From contig DATKVC010000004.1 in the NCBI GenBank assembly GCA_035530275.1, positions 39,291 to 103,290 on the forward strand: 64,000 nucleotides of DNA, in the 5' to 3' direction. The notes under the pieces are model-generated. The model saw only the letters and a list, made by a program, of their open reading frames with translations. It ran no database searches and had not been told where the DNA came from. Below are positions 61,001 through 64,000 of the stretch, in pieces (the first letter of the stretch is position 1; each line of letters starts with the position of its first letter). The stretch is from CAIJMU01 sp035530275. Its GTDB lineage: Bacteria > Spirochaetota > Spirochaetia > Treponematales > Rectinemataceae. The translations under genes were made by a program, and so were the position numbers.

Positions 61001-64000
61001 GTTCCCGCTCCCGCTGTCAGGGTCAGGCCTTGGCTACCCGGGCTCGCCGCGTCGATAGTCGAACTGAAGGTAAGGTTTGCACCTGTCGCACCGCCGCTCA
61101 CCGTGATCGAGCTCGTAAGAACTACCGCCTTGTCGAAGGTCACCGCCGCATTCGTTGTAGTTATGTCGGAACCGAGGCTGCTCGTTCCGCCGCCGTTCTG
61201 ATGCACGATCCCCGTCGAGGTCAGCGGCGCCGCGTTCGCTGTCGCCGTCGTGAACAAGCCCGAGTTCGTCACTGTCGTCGTTCCGCCCACGCTCCAGGGC
61301 TTGTTCACCGTCAGGTTGGTGCCCGTGAATGCGAAGGCTCCGCTGTAGCTTTGGTTCCCGTTGAAGGTCGTCGTCCCGCTGCCCGCCGTCTGCGTGAAGC
61401 TCGTTGCGCTTACCGTTGCCGCAAAAGTCGCGTCCGCCGCGCTTGAGATCGTCAAGGCTGCCAGCGACTTCGTCGCTCCGACGGGGCCAGTGAACGAGAC
61501 AATCCCGCTTCCGGCGCTGACGGTGAGCGAGTCAGTTCCAGCAGCGCCTCCCGAATAATCGTCGAGGGTGTCAGCAAAGGAGACGTTGCCTCCCGATGAA
61601 GTCAAAGTGATGGTGGTTCCGGACGAAGGCTTGAGCTGCACAGGTGAGCCATAGGTCAGGGATGCCCCGCCGGTATTCACATCCTTGGTCAGGTAGATTA
61701 TGCCACCAGAATAGACGTCGGCAGTAATAGGCCCGGCCACGTTGACGGTTCCCATCGATAGGTAACCGCCGATGCCCTCGATCCAGGCGCCAGAAGGTGC
61801 AGTCGTACCTGGCGCCGGGTACTTCTGAAGATTGACAATAGTTGTGGCATAATATTGGATTTGGAGCGGATCGACCGAGGGAATGCCGACGTAAGCGGCT
61901 TTGCCGTCGAGGTTTACGGCGCCAGTCGTGTCGATTTCCGGATAGGGGTTTTGACTTTGAGCGGCACGTATACTATGTCCGGCAGTCAAGGTGATCGCCC
62001 CGCTGCCCGTTTTGAGCCCGTAGGGAGAGATCGCGTTGTTGGCGTCATCAAGGAAGATGTCGCCCGATGCGGCGCCATCGGTAAAGGCGAGTATATTGAC
62101 ATTGGCAGAGGAGAAATTGGCGTTCTGAAAGGTGATATTTCCCGTCTGGGTCCCCTGCGAACCAAACAGTACTTGGGACGCGGATAGGCTTGCTACATTG
62201 AGCGAACCCATTTCGCTTTGATCGAGATGCCATTCGTTTGCCGTGTCGCCTGAACCGGTCGCTATGCCGACCATCATCGCGGTGGATGGCAACTGTGTGT
62301 GCGTGTAAAATGCTATTTCGTTGCCGGCTAGATCCCACGAACCGTAGGTCGCGCCAACAGGGTTAAGACCTATGTCGTTGCTTTCAAGGGTCATGACGGT
62401 GCCCGAACCCGCAGCAGTGAAATTCCCGTAGAGGTTCAGCTTGCCTGTAGTCAGCCAAGTCGTGGAAGCAGCCGATGTCTGTAGGATTTGCGCCGTCGGT
62501 GTCGCAAGGGAACCACCTGCGTACCAGGTCTGAGTATTCCCCGTGCTGTAATACATCCCTGTCCAGGAAATCGCGCCTGTCGTGCTCACCGAAAGCGCTC
62601 CTGACACTCCGATTTGGGGAATAGCAGAGGATCCGACATTGGCCATCGAGACGCTCGACGCGTTACTGATCGTGAGGGAGGCCAGATTTCCCCCGGGAAT
62701 TGCACCGATGGCAGCGCCGAACGAGATCGAAGCCTGGCTTGTCGATCCGCCGTCTATCGTAAAGGAGTGTGTAGCCGTATTCCCATCATCGAGGGTAGCC
62801 GCGGCCCCGAAGGCGATGGTCTTCGACGCAGCGCCCGCTCCTTCGCTGATGTAGGTATTCGCATTTAATAGCATCGGTGAGGCGAAGCTCATGCTGGACC
62901 CCGTCGACAGGATCGAAGGCGTAGCTGCCGTTCCGGAGAAGCCCATTGCGATGTTGCGCGCAGGGGAGAGGCTGAGGTTGCCCGATCCCAAATTGATCTG
63001 CTGATTGAAAATTAGATCGCTCGTTGCCCCGCTCGTGTCGACATCGAAAATCCTGTTGCCGGTGACGGAGGCGGAGCCTCCATCGATGGTCAAGGGGCCC
63101 AGACCTCGTAGGGCCACCGTCCCGCCCGAACCATTGGCGTTCTGGATGCGGACAGGTTGGGAGGCACTCGAGAAAACAATCCTTGTCCCGTTGGCCGCCG
63201 TTCCGAGGTTGGTGGCGCCGGTCGCTGAGTTCGTTGCAAGCAGGGTTGAAGATCCGGCACCAATATTGGCGATCGATGCGTTTGTTCCCGCATTGGTCGC
63301 CACGATGCCGCCTGTGCCGGCATTCAAGGTTAGAACCGTAGTAGTGTTTCCATTGATATCGAGGGCCGTGGTAGCAGGATCGTTGAGATTGATCGCTCCC
63401 GCACCTGAATTGGAATTGAGTGTGATGGCTCCTAGACCGGTCACGCCGGAGAAGAACAGGGCACCCGTTGAAGTGATGGCCGCGGACTGCACCCCGCTTT
63501 CACCGATTGTGACCGCCTTTGCAGCTTGAATGGACTGAAGATCCGGATTGGACAGGGTCATGGTTCCTGTCGCCGTACCCAGTCCGATAGTTTCCGCACC
63601 GGTCCTCGTATAAATGAATAGTCGGCCTGTCCCTGATAGCTGCACTGCCCCCAGGAAATCGAGGTCCGTGGAATGAAGGGTCAGGTCGCCGACAATGGTA
63701 ACGGCGTTGAAGGTCGCGAGGCCAGATTGGGTAACGTTGAGCCCACTGGGCGGAGTAGCGGCACCGATTGCGCCGGAGATGGTCAACGTGCCGGTGCCGG
63801 AATCGAAGATCGTTCCGAAAGCCCCGTCGATGGAACTACCGAATGAAATATTGCCCGCTCCTACCGAGGCCTGCGTCGAGAACTGCACGCCGGCAGTCAG
63901 CGTCACTCCCGTCGCGAAGCTCAGCGCCGTGTTCGTCGTCGTGATGTTCGATCCGATGCTGTTGAGGCCCGTCCCGTTCTGCACGAAGGCTCCCACGCTC
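55051..64000 (-). CDS. Giant repeat-rich surface protein with FlgD-like C-terminal domain (5' end cut by window edge)
   Basis: At least 2981 residues; the reading frame is open to the right edge, so the N-terminus is missing. The N-terminal two thirds consist of filamentous-haemagglutinin-like beta repeats rich in Gly, Ser, Thr, Asn and Ala ('GNLSLGGNLDAASAGMQGLTLVAGAGNIAVTGSIGTTQLGALSITSAANATLAGTVSATSFTQ...'), including three long near-identical copies. The C-terminal third looks like Ig-type and SbsA-like domains ('KIYIQFSKNVNVDQLVLMGPIQLDAIFSFSATTPIHVVSAAYVDPGASVHSQDEIMLTVDRNV'). The last 85 residues are a FlgD-Ig-like domain ('AVTIFTLDGDLIKRLYLGQQAAGTYTFTWDGRNLAGDAVARGIYFVRVVAG'), which anchors or sorts many secreted proteins. 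Very few Cys occur. An adhesin or surface-coat role is inferred. Confidence 0.9.
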   Translation of the reverse strand, partial: SVGAFVQNGTGLNSIGSNITTTNTALSFATGVTLTAGVQFSTQASVGAGNISFGSSIDGAFGTIFDSGTGTLTISGAIGAATPPSGLNVTQSGLATFNAVTIVGDLTLHSTDLDFLGAVQLSGTGRLFIYTRTGAETIGLGTATGTMTLSNPDLQSIQAAKAVTIGESGVQSAAITSTGALFFSGVTGLGAITLNSNSGAGAINLNDPATTALDINGNTTTVLTLNAGTGGIVATNAGTNASIANIGAGSSTLLATNSATGATNLGTAANGTRIVFSSASQPVRIQNANGSGGTVALRGLGPLTIDGGSASVTGNRIFDVDTSGATSDLIFNQQINLGSGNLSLSPARNIAMGFSGTAATPSILSTGSSMSFASPMLLNANTYISEGAGAASKTIAFGAAATLDDGNTATHSFTIDGGSTSQASISFGAAIGAIPGGNLASLTISNASSVSMANVGSSAIPQIGVSGALSVSTTGAISWTGMYYSTGNTQTWYAGGSLATPTAQILQTSAASTTWLTTGKLNLYGNFTAAGSGTVMTLESNDIGLNPVGATYGSWDLAGNEIAFYTHTQLPSTAMMVGIATGSGDTANEWHLDQSEMGSLNVASLSASQVLFGSQGTQTGNITFQNANFSSANVNILAFTDGAASGDIFLDDANNAISPYGLKTGSGAITLTAGHSIRAAQSQNPYPEIDTTGAVNLDGKAAYVGIPSVDPLQIQYYATTIVNLQKYPAPGTTAPSGAWIEGIGGYLSMGTVNVAGPITADVYSGGIIYLTKDVNTGGASLTYGSPVQLKPSSGTTITLTSSGGNVSFADTLDDYSGGAAGTDSLTVSAGSGIVSFTGPVGATKSLAALTISSAADATFAATVSATSFTQTAGSGTTTFNGNQSYSGAFAFTGTNLTVNKPWSVGGTTTVTNSGLFTTATANAAPLTSTGIVHQNGGGTSSLGSDITTTNAAVTFDKAVVLTSSITVSGGATGANLTFSSTIDAASPGSQGLTLTAGAGTVTFTGSVGGGQALAYLSVTSTNLAANAILASSSVKTVGAQDWYGKTTLNGNLSSTGAGGNISFHNVTSPVTLSNTITIDTSGGGGNLSLGGNLDAASAGMQGLTLVAGAGNIAVTGSIGTTQLGALSITSAANATLAGTVSATSFTQTAGSGTTTFIGNQSYSGAFAFTGTNLTVNNPWSVGSVVGTTTVTNSGLFTTATLNAAPLTSTGIVHQNGGGTSSLGSDIATMNAAVTFDKAVVLTSPITVSGGATGANLTFSSTIDAASPGSQGLTLTAGAGTVTFTGAVGGGQALAYLSVTSTNLAANAILASSSVKSVGAQDWYGKTTLNGNLSSTGAGGNISFHNVTSPVTLSNTITIDTSGGGGNLSFGGNLDAASAGIQGLTLVAGTGNILVTGPVGTTQLGALSITSAANATFTNAVSATSFTQTAGSGTTTFTGNQAYGGVFAFTGTNLTVTKPWSVGGTTTVTNSGMFTTATLNAAPLTSTGIVHQNGGGTSSLGSDITTTNAAVTFDKAMVLTSSITVSSQSAAGIGDLTFSSTIDAASAGTEGLTLVAGSGNIAVTGPVGTTQLGAVAITSAANATFTGAVNATSFTQAAGSGTTTFNGNQSYSGSFAFTGTSLTLNAPLTTSGGGTVTITNSGLATFNGDIASDGPVTENGAGTVTITAPRAIATTGDSVSFANAVALNGGSGSLVSIATTAGANPGGAGITFSSLLDATTAAPNAEKLKLDSGTGGALIFDGAVGGSVHPLTWLEIHSAGSITSSSSVSMPNVELYIDAPTSTILFGSNLDAKKLVLYNGTLNLNGKTLSTSADFVAYGPNYSPTDHDWLPATNTRFAYPGALSYTPSGYGAYTGAGSGIFASQSSPTFTGAFVPLGSSTITVGGNFYVNGADMNGAAWTLNIPNNSASHPVLNASATPTVAMWGTPYAVAFNLTVTNCTAGPGWVSAVVPVGAETGQNVNPTSTGVNWQFSRPDFSAVSTTYDDVIKLTFTMRIENSNDEIWQVVNASSTGSGLGGIWYNIPTATNPGLTPIQLLGAYIDPTCATPTTGNGDLTTFYLRIVKTNDVETDTSRWNTDATGTSSGAATSTDRGRTGVPPAHRVTVPDLSFLKGLFYAANGKTMARGYDTNISTSPYSATIDGCSPILISVRTGQETHLDPSAGQQPYDSHNYFDIQWSEPVSIGDLPAGSTRTNVRSESSFASAAEHGGHYSGSGTATLAGFFTVSGSATAGATVGVDTTLASPTTTASQSSNSLYRSAAAPEKLRVYLAGFAEAATTINSAWTWYWPGWMDNLSMPSGAIAPVANSAIVDLTGNPIDAGSTYASHQPSVDDASVLSPNGGFLYTNLPVVLASSSGTDGAWDSYNPTVALVRSKTDWSQLSGEIVPLEIADPTVIDRIEFHFLDNGTFPLTTSTPEDMTQRWATKQGWIGDTITTNFNSATSFLPPPDTRGGARPEPAPSGSVTAQTSGGLRDSTLNSVALSSFGFWDINSGGTSASATNSYNLSFETYVLSTLFNTSSVNVHDDPYFAIALNQTQPVAQRWGPNSAIHVSYAVAGGITDLAGNRLHGVADINAFERIAPKFRLALAVADSTQRKIYIQFSKNVNVDQLVLMGPIQLDAIFSFSATTPIHVVSAAYVDPGASVHSQDEIMLTVDRNVTAGDILGATFNVVGVSVQDPVTGLPITGSDVVDAFGTPLSPSETHRISDLGLNVINVTAATDGVHDTANPVLNSGQTDAATSALGALRLFDGTGNLLYRDITIYTAQNTSGSPATNLPLQLSYDVAPASSFAPTVSITGRNASLGEVWLPAFLPGFNSKADTDARSLSALGLGGAPNYIRDFRIPASDSEMKVGVAVGFLLNYGGLYCLRATDPDDPRQFDLYRYGLKDVTTQRGSVTILNNVINPSKGERTAVQVVLPKAVTMAVTIFTLDGDLIKRLYLGQQAAGTYTFTWDGRNLAGDAVARGIYFVRVVAGDIDEIRKVMVVK
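59224..61398 (-). repeat. Long tandem repeats in the giant surface-protein gene
   Basis: Three consecutive units, each starting with the codons for FTQTAGSGTTTF, span 60568-61398 (831 bp), 59728-60567 (840 bp) and 59224-59727 (504 bp, internally shortened); a fourth partial unit starts at 59223. The first two are almost identical over long stretches (for example 59889-60130 versus 60729-60970), so they are recent duplications or kept alike by gene conversion. All lengths are multiples of three, so copy-number change keeps the frame. Confidence 0.9.

Overview
The window looks like a chromosomal segment of a GC-rich, free-living bacterium, most likely a spirochaete. The pointers are a long-form PPi-dependent phosphofructokinase, a threonyl-tRNA synthetase without a TGS domain, a clpS-clpA-aat N-degron set, outer-membrane components (LolA-like proteins, a beta-barrel) and many large unassigned surface proteins. 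This placement is inferred from family features, not from a 16S gene; no rRNA or tRNA gene was seen. Genes are densely packed and many neighbours overlap by ATGA.

Layout. 1-1653: a ClC chloride channel cut by the left edge. 1786-7883 (minus): one operon of a membrane protein, a winged-helix regulator, a LolA-like protein, an outer-membrane barrel, and a LolCDE/MacB-like ABC transporter, behind paired 15-bp repeats that overlap a candidate promoter. 8486-9734: an Xre regulator, a tandem array of seven 22-bp repeats and a truncated Fic gene, probably the scar of a mobile element. 9984-15872 (minus): a sugar-utilisation operon (LacI regulator, binding protein, two permeases, GH2 glycosidase) with two AACGTT-centred operators. 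16449-17891: putative Na+/H+ antiporter.

18126-20443 (minus): thrS behind a complete threonine T-box riboswitch (specifier ACC, T-box motif, antiterminator, terminator and a good promoter). This is the most striking regulatory element in the window because T-boxes are mainly known from Gram-positive lineages. 20551-27053 (plus): clpS, clpA, a PAP2 membrane phosphatase, aat and a radical SAM protein. 27278-36174: a receiver-PAS-kinase, a 2-hydroxyacid dehydrogenase, a 1012-residue ankyrin lipoprotein, a sigma-70 factor next to an NlpD-like LysM protein, and a membrane protein. 36247-48634 (plus): HD-GYP protein, PPi-phosphofructokinase, a TPR protein, a LolA-like protein, a RodZ-like protein, RimO, a UvrD/PcrA helicase and an unassigned protein, largely overlapping or closely spaced. 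48705-53603: aldo/keto reductase, EamA transporter, winged-helix membrane protein, glycogen synthase. 53715-64000: a lipoprotein and the C-terminal 2981 codons of a giant repeat-rich surface protein, cut by the right edge.

Main themes: envelope and lipoprotein traffic (two LolA-like proteins, LolCDE-like ABC, NlpD-like and RodZ-like proteins), protein quality control (N-degron pathway), carbohydrate metabolism (GH2/ABC operon, PPi-phosphofructokinase, glycogen synthase) and large surface proteins.
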